From Weimeria sp002480925 (GTDB lineage: Bacteria > Bacillota > Clostridia > Lachnospirales > Lachnospiraceae): a DNA stretch of 64,000 bases. This document shows positions 52,233 to 62,300 of the stretch, in pieces (within the stretch, counting starts at the first letter, position 1; every line of letters begins with the position of its first letter). The notes below the pieces were generated by a model. That model was given only the letters and a program-made list of their open reading frames with translations, searched no databases and was not told the origin of the DNA. Location of the stretch: NCBI RefSeq assembly GCF_052064335.1, contig NZ_JBQHVU010000014.1:8802-72801 (forward strand), in the 5' to 3' direction. Made by a program: the position numbers and the translations under genes.

Positions 52233-55200
52233 ATGGGTGACGGAAAGAAGCTGAACAAGTCTGCAATCAAGAATTTCGCAATGTATGCCAGGGAGACGCT
52301 GATGGAATCTGCGAGGTCTAAGGCAGCAAACTATGGGGTTCGGGCAGATGGGATCAGTGATCCGGTTCAGAAGGGACCGGACTTCGAGATATATGATACA
52401 GAGGCGGGAGCAGAGAATCAGATCTTCGGGGATGACATCAAGAAGAGGAGAAATCTCGTAAAAGCAGTAAAGGAAAAGGGCTATGATGCTGTGATAGAGG
52501 AGACCGCATATACCTGGTTCAACCGTCTCATCGCCATCCGCTTCATGGAGGTAAATGGATATCTGCCATCGAGGACACGTGTGCTCTCATCCGACACAGG
52601 AAATACCACCCCTGATATCATCAATGACTACATGGATATAGATCTCGGAATGTCAGATGAATCACTGACCGAGGTAGCTCAGGATATCAGAGACAATCAC
52701 TATGATGCTGCTTTCCAGACGCTCTTCATTGCACAGTGCAATAAGCTGAACGACATCCTTCCGGGACTCTTCGAAAAAACAGATGACTATATGGAGTTGC
52801 TGCTCGAACTGCCATACACGGTGGACGGAGTAGTAAAGACTCTCATCGGCACAGTGCCTGAGGATGATTTCAATATAGAAAAGGAAGGTCAGATCGAGAT
52901 CATCGGCTGGCTCTATCAGTATTACAATACGCAGCCGAAGGCCGATGCCTTTGCGAAAAAAGGAAAGATCACAAAGGATGAGATTCCGGCTGTGACACAG
53001 CTCTTTACTCCTGACTGGATAGTGAGATACATGGTCGAGAACAGTGTAGGCCGTATCTGGATAGAACATCTGCGTGCAAATGATCCGACCGCAGATGAGA
53101 AGGAGATAGCCGAGCACTTTGGGTGGAAATATTATCTCCCAGAGGTAGAGCAGGAACCGGAGGTACAGGCAAAGCTCGACGCCATATACGCCGAGAGAAA
53201 AGACATCACACCTGAGGACATCACAGCTATCGATCCGTGCATGGGCAGCGGCCACATCCTGGTGTATCTGTTTGAGGTTCTGATGCAGATATACAGGGAA
53301 GACGGATACACGGAGCGTGATGCAGCAAGTCTCATCATTGAGAAAAATCTATACGGACTCGACATAGACGACCGGGCATACCAGTTGTCCTATTTTGCTG
53401 TAATGATGAAGGCCAGACAGTACAATCCTCTGATCCTGAAGATGGATCCGAAGCCGCAGCCACATGTATATTCAATCCAGGAGAGCAATTCCATCAATCG
53501 TGATCAGCTGCAGTTCTTCGGGAGCACTCTGTCCTCTGATGAAAAAAGTACCGCGCTCTCACAGATGACAGCTCTCCTCGGGGTATTCGAGGATGCAAAG
53601 GAATACGGCTCCATCCTTCAGATGCCGGAGCTCGACTGGAATCTGCTCGACAGATTTGTATCGTCATACGACGATTCCGGCCAGATAAATATGTTCACGA
53701 ATATGGGACTGGATGAGGTGCAGAAGAAACTCACTCAGCTCGTAAATATAGGAGAGATACTGGGTTCAAAGTATGATGTCGCAGTGACGAATCCGCCATA
53801 TATGGCAGGTGGAAGCATGGACGCGGAGCTGTCGAAATATGTGAAAAAGAACTACCCAGACAGCAAGGCAGACCTCTTTGCTGTATTCATGGAAAGATGC
53901 AGCCGTTTTGTAAAAGCAGACGGCTATCAGGCAATGATTACCATGCATTCATGGATGTTCCTATCGAGCTTCGAGAAGCTTCGTGAAAAAATCCAGAATG
54001 TCACAATAGTAAATATGGCACACCTTGGAGCAAGAGCATTTGAAGAAATCGGTGGCGAAGTAGTCCAGACGACAAGCTTCGTATTCAGAAAGACACTGAT
54101 GAAGGAATATAAGGGGACATTCTGCCGGCTGATAGAACCAAAGAGCCAGGATGGGAAAGAGGAGATGTTTCTGAGTGAGGATAATAGATTTCAAGTTTCG
54201 CAACAGAACTTTGATAAAATACCAAGTAGACCAATAGCATATTGGGCCAGTAATAATATTTTGCAGGATTACTCAATCGGTAAACGATTAGATAAAATAA
54301 TTGACATAAGACAAGGCATAAAAACTGCGGATAAAGATAGGTTCTTAAGGCTGTGGCCGGAAGTGGAAAAAAATAAAATCACATTGAGTGAAACTGGAAA
54401 TAAAAAGTGGTTCCCTTGCAACAAAGGTGGTTCTTATAGACTATGGTATGGCAATAATGATTACATAGTTAATTGGGAAAATGATGGATATGAGATTCGC
54501 AATTTTAAAGATGAAAAGGGTAATTTAAAATCAAGGCCGCAAAACTTACAGTACATGTTAAGAAAAGGACTTACATATTCGAATATAAGTACCACTGCTT
54601 TTGCAGTTAGATATAGTCCAAAAGGGCACATTTATGACGCGGCAGGTTCTGGAATGTTCTCTGGAAATGACGATCTTCTTTTATATGCATTTGGTTTTCT
54701 TGTATCAAAAGTGGCATATGAAATTACAAAAATAAGCAGTCCAACAATGTCTTTTGAAGTGGGGCAACTTAGTACACTGCCATTTATTTATAATGAGCAT
54801 AAAAAGGCAATCATTAATGATATTGTTAAGATTAATGTTAATACTTCAAAAAGTGATTGGGACAGTTACGAGACTTCTTGGGACTTCAATGGCAGCCCAC
54901 TTATTTTCGATATAGAGGATTCTGTGCCTGAAAATTTTGATGCGTATGGTGATAGCAATGATGAAAATACTGAACTATCTGCCTCAGACCTCGAACCTCA
55001 GACCTCACACCTGTGCACTGCTTCCTATACCCTAACCCCTCGCCCCTATACCCTCATCTCTGACTGCTACGCCCAATGGAAGCACACCTGCAACTCCCGC
55101 TTCGATGCGCTCAAGGCGAATGAGGAAGAGCTGAACCGTATTTTCATAGATATCTACGGACTTCAGGACGAGCTGACACCAGAAGAGAGTGACAAGGACG

Positions 55201-56120
55201 TGACCGTACACAGGATCTACGACACGAAGGAAGAAGTGCCGGAGTCCATGCAGGGCAGCAACTATGTGAGGACAAAGAGAGATGAGATAGTGTCATTCAT
55301 CTCGTATGCGGTAGGATGCATGTTTGGCAGGTATCGTCTGGACAAACCGGGGCTCGCATTCGCAGGTGGTGACTGGAAGGAGTATCTGAAGGAAAATCCG
55401 TACCCGAATGATACAGATACCGGTGTCTCGGATCTCGAACCTCAGACCACGGACCTCTCGCAGCTCACCTTTTTACCAGATGAGGATGCCATCATACCAA
55501 TCACCGACGAGAATTACAGCTTCAAGGATGATATAGTTGCACGATTCAGGGACTTCGTGAGGATAGTATATGGAGAAGATACGCTTGCAGAGAATATGGA
55601 GTTCATAGCAGAGGCACTCGGCAATAAAGGAACTACATCAGATGATGTGATCAGGAATTACTTTGTGAATGATTTTTACAAGGATCATTGCAACACATAT
55701 TCTGTCACAGGTTCCGGTAAGCGCCCGATATACTGGCTCTTCGATTCCGGGAAGACGAACGGATTCAAGGCACTCATCTACATGCACAGATACACACCTG
55801 ATACCGTAGGCCTTGTGAGATCGAAGTATCTGCACATGGTGCAGGGAGCCATAGAGAATGCGAAGCAGAATGCGGAGTACATCATCTCCACATCGAATTC
55901 AGCTACAGAGAAGGCACAGGCTACAAAGAAGCGTGACAAGTATGTGAAGCAGCTCACGGAGATGCGTCCGTACTATCAGGCTCTTTCGCATATTGCACTT
56001 CAGAAGCTCTCCATCGACCTCGATGACGGCGTGAAGCACAACTACGCCCTGTTCCAGGGAGTCGAAGTGTCATCAGAAGGCAAGAAGCCAAAGAAGATAG
56101 ACCTGCTAGCAAAGATATGA
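52233..56120 (+). CDS. pglX: BREX adenine-specific DNA methyltransferase PglX
   Basis: BREX methylase that marks host DNA at a non-palindromic site, 1295 aa. Motif I is D334PCMGSGHILVYLFEVL and motif IV N520PPYMAG, both in the N-terminal half. Around residues 650-910 the coding sequence becomes markedly AT-rich: this is the target-recognition region. Two inserts with the shared segment SDLEPQT occur at about residues 917-945 and 1066-1076, the first adding SYTLTPRPYTLI. The remainder (about 950-1295) is like other PglX proteins (KYLHMVQGAIENAKQNA). Size and order match type 1 BREX. Confidence 0.95.
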   Translation: MGDGKKLNKSAIKNFAMYARETLMESARSKAANYGVRADGISDPVQKGPDFEIYDTEAGAENQIFGDDIKKRRNLVKAVKEKGYDAVIEETAYTWFNRLIAIRFMEVNGYLPSRTRVLSSDTGNTTPDIINDYMDIDLGMSDESLTEVAQDIRDNHYDAAFQTLFIAQCNKLNDILPGLFEKTDDYMELLLELPYTVDGVVKTLIGTVPEDDFNIEKEGQIEIIGWLYQYYNTQPKADAFAKKGKITKDEIPAVTQLFTPDWIVRYMVENSVGRIWIEHLRANDPTADEKEIAEHFGWKYYLPEVEQEPEVQAKLDAIYAERKDITPEDITAIDPCMGSGHILVYLFEVLMQIYREDGYTERDAASLIIEKNLYGLDIDDRAYQLSYFAVMMKARQYNPLILKMDPKPQPHVYSIQESNSINRDQLQFFGSTLSSDEKSTALSQMTALLGVFEDAKEYGSILQMPELDWNLLDRFVSSYDDSGQINMFTNMGLDEVQKKLTQLVNIGEILGSKYDVAVTNPPYMAGGSMDAELSKYVKKNYPDSKADLFAVFMERCSRFVKADGYQAMITMHSWMFLSSFEKLREKIQNVTIVNMAHLGARAFEEIGGEVVQTTSFVFRKTLMKEYKGTFCRLIEPKSQDGKEEMFLSEDNRFQVSQQNFDKIPSRPIAYWASNNILQDYSIGKRLDKIIDIRQGIKTADKDRFLRLWPEVEKNKITLSETGNKKWFPCNKGGSYRLWYGNNDYIVNWENDGYEIRNFKDEKGNLKSRPQNLQYMLRKGLTYSNISTTAFAVRYSPKGHIYDAAGSGMFSGNDDLLLYAFGFLVSKVAYEITKISSPTMSFEVGQLSTLPFIYNEHKKAIINDIVKINVNTSKSDWDSYETSWDFNGSPLIFDIEDSVPENFDAYGDSNDENTELSASDLEPQTSHLCTASYTLTPRPYTLISDCYAQWKHTCNSRFDALKANEEELNRIFIDIYGLQDELTPEESDKDVTVHRIYDTKEEVPESMQGSNYVRTKRDEIVSFISYAVGCMFGRYRLDKPGLAFAGGDWKEYLKENPYPNDTDTGVSDLEPQTTDLSQLTFLPDEDAIIPITDENYSFKDDIVARFRDFVRIVYGEDTLAENMEFIAEALGNKGTTSDDVIRNYFVNDFYKDHCNTYSVTGSGKRPIYWLFDSGKTNGFKALIYMHRYTPDTVGLVRSKYLHMVQGAIENAKQNAEYIISTSNSATEKAQATKKRDKYVKQLTEMRPYYQALSHIALQKLSIDLDDGVKHNYALFQGVEVSSEGKKPKKIDLLAKI

Positions 56121-56199
56121 TCTGCTGTAAAATAAGTTGCAATATTATGATACAAATTATATAATAAATAAAACAGCAAGTGATGAACGGAGGTACATT

Positions 56200-56460
56200 A
56201 TGCCAAATATAAAACCTGTATCAGATCTAAGAAATTACACATCTGTCATTAATGAGGTGACATATGGAAACAGGGTTTACCTGACAAAGAATGGTCATGG
56301 ACAGTTTGCGATAATAGATATGAAGGAACTTGATGATCTTGATAAGCAGAAGGCTCTAAACCATTTCCTGTCAGAAATGAACAAGGCAGAGGAATCCATC
56401 AGAACAGATGGAACAATATCTGCTGCGGATCTACGCAAAGAATTGGGGGTAGATGATTGA
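56200..56460 (+). CDS. Phd/RelB-like antitoxin
   Basis: 86-aa antitoxin. MPNIKPVSDLRNYTSVINEV then GNRVYLTKNGHGQFAIIDM is a Phd/YefM-type DNA-binding head, followed by an acidic tail (KAEESIRTDGTISAADLRKEL) that would embrace the toxin. ACGGAGGTACATT precedes ATG. It sits 79 bp after pglX and overlaps the toxin gene by 4 bp. Confidence 0.85.
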   Translation: MPNIKPVSDLRNYTSVINEVTYGNRVYLTKNGHGQFAIIDMKELDDLDKQKALNHFLSEMNKAEESIRTDGTISAADLRKELGVDD

Positions 56461-56804
56461 AAATCATAGAGTATTCGGAAGTTTCCAGACAGAAAATCAC
56501 TGATTTAAGACAGTATTTGACCGAAGAATTTGGGGATGAGACTTCAAAGAAGATCGTTCGTAAACTCCTTGATACAATAGATAATCTTTCTCTGAATGAA
56601 AAGATGGGTGTTTCAGTGGCTGATGCACTGGGGATAGACAGTGATTACAGGTATCTTGTCGCTGTACATAATTATGTGTTTTACAGAATAGAAGAGAGCA
56701 GTATAGTTATCGTTAATATTTTTAATGATAGAGAAGATTTTATGTATCAGCTGTTTGGAATAAAGACCATTTCTGATGATGCTATTGATTATTGGGGAGA
56801 ATAA
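56457..56804 (+). CDS. RelE/ParE-family toxin
   Basis: 115-aa toxin with TTG start at 56457, overlapping the antitoxin stop, so translation depends on the antitoxin. Fold landmarks: KIIEYSEVSRQKITDLRQYL, LLDTIDNLSLNEKMGVSV, and the end YRYLVAVHNYVFYRIEESSIVIVNIFNDREDFMYQLF, typical for ParE/RelE. Ribosome-dependent mRNA cleavage or gyrase poisoning are the family roles. Its stop is only 29 bp before pglZ, so the TA pair is embedded in the BREX operon. Confidence 0.85.
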   Translation: MKIIEYSEVSRQKITDLRQYLTEEFGDETSKKIVRKLLDTIDNLSLNEKMGVSVADALGIDSDYRYLVAVHNYVFYRIEESSIVIVNIFNDREDFMYQLFGIKTISDDAIDYWGE

Positions 56805-56833
56805 TACAAAGTTCAGTCAGACAGGAACAAGTT

Positions 56834-59359
56834 ATGGATATAAACGACATCAGAAACAGCATAAACAGCCTCCTGCAGGGGGATGGCAGACAGATAGTCT
56901 TCTGGTATGATGAAGACGGCGGATACAGGTATGAGATCGAGAATGGCTTTTCGCTGGATAATGGGGCGAAGGTCTGGATTCTGACCGGAGACAATTCCTT
57001 TGAGACAAAGCTGCAGATAGAGAGACGGGATAAGGACTCTGATTACCTGATCTATGCGCCTTTTGCCAGGCCGTCGGATAAGGACAATATACTAGCGGAT
57101 ATGTATTATTACTCGAAGCACTTCTATTCTGACAAGCTGGTCCAGATAATGGGAGATATCGGCATACCGGCAGAATGTCTGGATGAGATGAAGAGATTCA
57201 AACGCTTCTGGAGTTCAGGAAATGTAGAGAAGTTCAAGGCACTGCAGATAGATGAATATACGCCTGAGAACATAGACTTAGGCATCATCTGTGTCCTTGC
57301 CAATGTGAAGACGACTAACTTCGAGGAACTGATCAGAAAAATGCTGCTTGGTGGACTTGAAGACAATGCGTCCCTTAAGAAGATGCAGACGTATAAGATA
57401 GATGGTTTCTTCTGGCAGTGCACTGCGAAATACTACGGATACAGGGATGAAGAACCGACACTCAAGAGATTCCTGATCACCATGATGATCACGTACATGG
57501 ATGTGGTGACAGAAGGTAAGGCTCCTGAAGTATGGCGTTCATTCATCTCATTGAAGAAAAATGACTGTGTAATTTTCATGAAGAATTTCATGAACAGTGA
57601 TGAGACACGGGGCTTCTATGATGACTTTGCGGAGCATTTTTCAGATGAGAAAAATGTCGCATCGGTATTCCGCGAGATACCTCTTGATGACCTGTATGCC
57701 TTTGATGCGCTGCCGCAGGTAGATGAGGATCTGATAGGCTGGATGATCAGCAAGATTGAGGATGGCATGCCTGATGAGCGAGTGGTCGGAATGACGATCC
57801 CTGAGATCTGTGATGAGAGGACGAAGCCGGCATATCACTATTCTGACAGGTATCATGACAGCTATATGCTCGTGAAGAATGCCCATCAGGTATATAAGCT
57901 GGTGACGCTGCATATATTCAGGCCGACAATAGATGAAGTGGTAAAGGACTATGCGGACAATGCCTATCTCATAGACCGTCATTACAGGATGTTCTATTAC
58001 TATCTGGACAAGGTAGGAAATTCTGAAGAGACAGACAAGCTGCGTGGCCTGGTGGAGAACATCTATACCAATAAATACCTGACCGATTATTCCTTCAAGT
58101 GGAACCAGATACTTACGGATGAGGTATACAGGGATTATACCGGTTCAAGGGAAGAGGATTTCTTTGAGAACTATGTACGGCCGTTTATGAATGAAGACAG
58201 TCGAGAGGGCAGAGTCGTAGTCATCATCTCTGATGGTATGAGATATGAGGTCGGAAGGGAGCTGTACGAAGATCTCGAACTCGATGAGAAGTGCAAGGCG
58301 CAGATGCATCATATGCTAAGTGTCATACCGTCAGAGACGACACTTGGAATGGCATCCCTTCTGCCTCATAAGGACATTCAGGTAGATACAGAGCTGAATG
58401 TGACAGTCGATGGAATGAAGTGCGGTAACAGCATGGCAGACAGGCAGAAGATCCTTCAGAAGTATGTACCGGATGCAATCTGCGTAAGCTTTGATTTCCT
58501 GAAGAATGAGCCGCAGGACAAGGTCAGGGCACTTTTCCAGAACAAGAACCTGATCTATGCATATCAGAATCAGATTGATGTGCGTGGTGAGAAGAGAGAA
58601 TCAGAGAATGAAGTCTTCAATGCCTGTGAAGAGGCTGTTAATGAGATAAAGACTGTCATACACCGTCTGACAGGATTTGTATCAGTGACCAGATATCTCG
58701 TCACGGCTGATCACGGCTTTATATACAAGAGAGATAAGCTGGCTGAGAGTGATAAAATATCGATGGACAAGTCTGCTCTTGATACGACGAATTACAGGTA
58801 TCTGCTCTCGGATCACAAGGTAGATAATGAAGCACTGACCAGCCGTTGCCTGGCTTATCTTTCTGCGATGAACAAGGCTTATGTTACTACGCCGAAGGGT
58901 ACTGATATCATCAAGCAGCGTGCCGGTGGCATGAACTATGTGCATGGTGGTTCATCCCTTCAGGAGATGATAGTGCCGGTGATAAAGGTAAATACCCTTA
59001 CAGGAAAGCAGACGACGGATCTCGTGAATGTGGAGCTGAACTCATTTATTACAAGAGTGACTAACAGTGTATTTACCGTAGACTTCATGCAGATGGAGCC
59101 AGTCACTGATAAGGTGAAGCCAAGGAAGCTGGTAGCATTTTTCATAGATGCAGATGGTCAGAAGATATCGTTCGATGTCCCGATCATTGCCAATATTCGC
59201 GATACAGACGCAAGCAAGAGGGTCATCTCCGAGCGTTTTACCTTAAAGAGCGGTCACTACAACAGCGGACAGGATTACTACCTGGTACTTGTAGATATGG
59301 ATGACGAATCAAATGTCATACAGAAGTACAAATATACGATAGACATAATGGATATGTGA
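56834..59359 (+). CDS. pglZ: BREX phosphatase-like protein PglZ (type A)
   Basis: 841-aa protein of the alkaline phosphatase superfamily used in BREX. Metal-binding landmarks: VVVIISDGMRYEVG with Asp467 and VTADHGFIYKR with Asp626/His627. The N-terminal third (DINDIRNSINSLLQ; IVFWYDEDGGYRYEIENG) is the type A form. ATG 56834 follows ACAGGAACAAGTT; the earlier TTG overlaps the toxin end and lacks a better site. Core of all BREX types. Confidence 0.94.
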   Translation: MDINDIRNSINSLLQGDGRQIVFWYDEDGGYRYEIENGFSLDNGAKVWILTGDNSFETKLQIERRDKDSDYLIYAPFARPSDKDNILADMYYYSKHFYSDKLVQIMGDIGIPAECLDEMKRFKRFWSSGNVEKFKALQIDEYTPENIDLGIICVLANVKTTNFEELIRKMLLGGLEDNASLKKMQTYKIDGFFWQCTAKYYGYRDEEPTLKRFLITMMITYMDVVTEGKAPEVWRSFISLKKNDCVIFMKNFMNSDETRGFYDDFAEHFSDEKNVASVFREIPLDDLYAFDALPQVDEDLIGWMISKIEDGMPDERVVGMTIPEICDERTKPAYHYSDRYHDSYMLVKNAHQVYKLVTLHIFRPTIDEVVKDYADNAYLIDRHYRMFYYYLDKVGNSEETDKLRGLVENIYTNKYLTDYSFKWNQILTDEVYRDYTGSREEDFFENYVRPFMNEDSREGRVVVIISDGMRYEVGRELYEDLELDEKCKAQMHHMLSVIPSETTLGMASLLPHKDIQVDTELNVTVDGMKCGNSMADRQKILQKYVPDAICVSFDFLKNEPQDKVRALFQNKNLIYAYQNQIDVRGEKRESENEVFNACEEAVNEIKTVIHRLTGFVSVTRYLVTADHGFIYKRDKLAESDKISMDKSALDTTNYRYLLSDHKVDNEALTSRCLAYLSAMNKAYVTTPKGTDIIKQRAGGMNYVHGGSSLQEMIVPVIKVNTLTGKQTTDLVNVELNSFITRVTNSVFTVDFMQMEPVTDKVKPRKLVAFFIDADGQKISFDVPIIANIRDTDASKRVISERFTLKSGHYNSGQDYYLVLVDMDDESNVIQKYKYTIDIMDM

Positions 59360-59372
59360 CAAGGGAGCCAAT

Positions 59373-62300
59373 ATGGATATAGTAGCACTGAATGGTAAGA
59401 TAAATGAATTTGAGCTAAGACTTGCACAGCAGATGAGGGAATGGCTGTCCGGTAAGCTCCCCAAGATCACTGATGACTGGTGGCAGGAGCTTGTGATCAA
59501 CAATCTGAGCAATATTCAGAGGACAAATGTCTACAACCAGAATGTCACGGAGATCCGGGGGCTTGATCTGGCAGAGCTTCTGCGTGTAGCCGAGCGTAAC
59601 TGGTATGTCATAACGGACAGATATTATATGCCTGATACGGTGAGAGACCAGCTTCGTGAGATGCAGAGCATCCGTAATGACTGGGGACATGTGGTGCCGG
59701 ATACCATTACGAAGAAGAAGGTGCTTAATGATACACAGGTGATCATCGATCTGATGGAGGCCTTCGGTGCTTCATCGACTGATACGATGGATATGCATTC
59801 ATTCCTTATTGATGTGGAAGATGATAAGGAAATAAGTGAGACGAAGTCGGTTTCTGCACCGGTGCAGCCAGTTGCCTCTGAGCCTGTAAAGACAGCAGAT
59901 TCAGAGATTACTGTCGGAAGCGTAGTGACATTCATTAGTGATCCTGATAAGGTTGGCGCAGTCATAGCTATTTCAGGCAATAATTACTCTGTCCTGGTAA
60001 ATGGTGAGGTAAAGAATTTTTTCAGAGAGCAGATACAGCCACAGACAAAGGCGAATTCGAAGTATCTGTCACTAAAGGAAGTGAAGGCCTCACTTACCGC
60101 CTATCAGATCAGAAATCCGGGCAACAGCAATCTGTATTCCCTGAATGCGGCACGTATTGATTTCGTGCCGTACCAGTTCAGGCCGGCTCTGAAGATGATA
60201 CATTCTGACAGCCCGAGGATCCTTGTGGCGGATGATGTCGGAGTAGGAAAGACAATCGAGGCCGGACTCATCATGAAGGAGATGGAGGCCAGGTCTGAGC
60301 TTTCATCCGTGCTCGTCATCTGTCCAAGGCCGCTTGTAGCAGAGCGCAAATGGCAGCTAGAGATGAAGAGATTCGATGAGAATTTCACTCAGCTTGATGG
60401 ACGAGAACTCCAGGAGTGTATTCAGGAGACAGACCGCGATGGTGAATGGCCGGAGCGTCATTCCAAGACTGTAATACCATATTCTCTTTTCAATGAGGAT
60501 TCTATCATGGGTACCCAGTCCACCTCGTCTAAGAGAAAAAAGAATCTGGGACTCTCAGAGCTTGACCCGGAGCCGCATTTTGATCTGGTGATCGTAGATG
60601 AGGCACACAATATAAGAAATGCCAATACCTGGATGTACCGTGGAGTGGAACTGTTCTGCCGGAATGCTGATGCTGTGGTATTCCTTACGGCAACACCATT
60701 ACAGAACAGCAACAATGATCTGTACACTCTGCTCAATGTCCTGCGCCCTGATGTAGTAGTAGATAAGGATACCTTTGTCACAATGTCAGAGCCGAATGCA
60801 TATGTCAATAATCTTCTTCGCATTGTAAGAAATCAGAAAGACGGATGGCAGGAAGCCGGCAAGGCAGAAATGTCCAATATACTATCCACTTCATGGGGAC
60901 GTAATGTCATCCAGCATAATCCTGATTTCGAGGCTATCATGGATTTCCTCGACAAGGATGAGGTCACACGAGAAGAAAAGGTCGATGCGATAACCCGTAT
61001 CCAGGGACTTCATTCCTTCAACAATATGATAAACCGTACAAGACGCCGTGATATAGAGGATTTCTGCATCCGTCGTACACAGACTGTGGACGCACCTATG
61101 ACTGATACGCAGAGACAGCTCTATGATGCACTGATGGAGTTTGATGCACAGGTGCTGCTCCGACTTCATGGCAGTCAGAATGTGAGATTCATGATGTGCA
61201 CCATCATGAGACAGGCAGCAAGCTGTATATTCGGGCTTGCTCCATTCATGAAGGATTTTGTCAGAAGAAAAATGGCTGAAATCGAGACCGATGGAGAACT
61301 CTATGATACCGGTGATCTGAGCTTCAATGATGATGAACAGAAATCTCTTAATGATCTGGCCTCTGAGGTGCAGGAACTATCGAAGAATCTGACTATGGAT
61401 GATCCGAAGTTTGACAAGATGATGGAGGTCATTGATAAGAAGCAGAAGGATGATAACAACAGGGTCATCATTTTCAGCTCTTTCAGGCATACTCTCGCAT
61501 ATCTGAATAAACGCCTCAAGGAACAGGGAATCCGTGTAGGTCAGGTAGATGGTTCTGTACCGGATGAAGAGAGATATAATCTGCGTCAGAGATTCCTTCT
61601 CGACAGAGATGATCCTCATGCAATAGATGTGCTTCTGTTCAGCGAGGTAGGATGCGAAGGTCTCGACTATCAGTTCTGTGATACCATGATCAACTATGAT
61701 CTGCCGTGGAATCCTATGCGTATCGAGCAGAGGATTGGACGTATCGACCGTCGAGGACAGAAGAGTGATACGGTTCAGATCTACAATATGATCACTGATG
61801 ATACCATTGATGCCGTGATATATGACAGATGTCTGTCGAAGATCGGTGTATTTGAAGACAGTATCGGAGACTGTGGTGAGATACTTGGAGACATATCGGA
61901 TCAGATATTCAAGATCATGTTTGATCCTGATCTCACAGACGAAGAGCGTACTGTAAAGATCGAGCAGATGGCTGATAATGAAGTCATGAAGACTCAGGAG
62001 ATGAGAAAGCTTGAACAGGAAGAAAAGTCTCTGTATGGATTTGACCTGTCACGATATGTCATAGATAAGGATGTCCAGGATGCTGAGAATCCGTGGATCA
62101 GTTCACAGAGCATGAACCAGATGCTGAATGAATTCATGGATGATTTCCTCGGACCTGGAGAATACCTTCGTGGAAAGACTCCTGGCAAGATGCTCCGTCT
62201 GTCATCAGATAAGCGTCAGAAATTGCTTGATGATATCAAAGATATGGATCTGCCGTCCAACAACAATGCTGCAAAGATATGGAAAGCATATCTGAAATCC

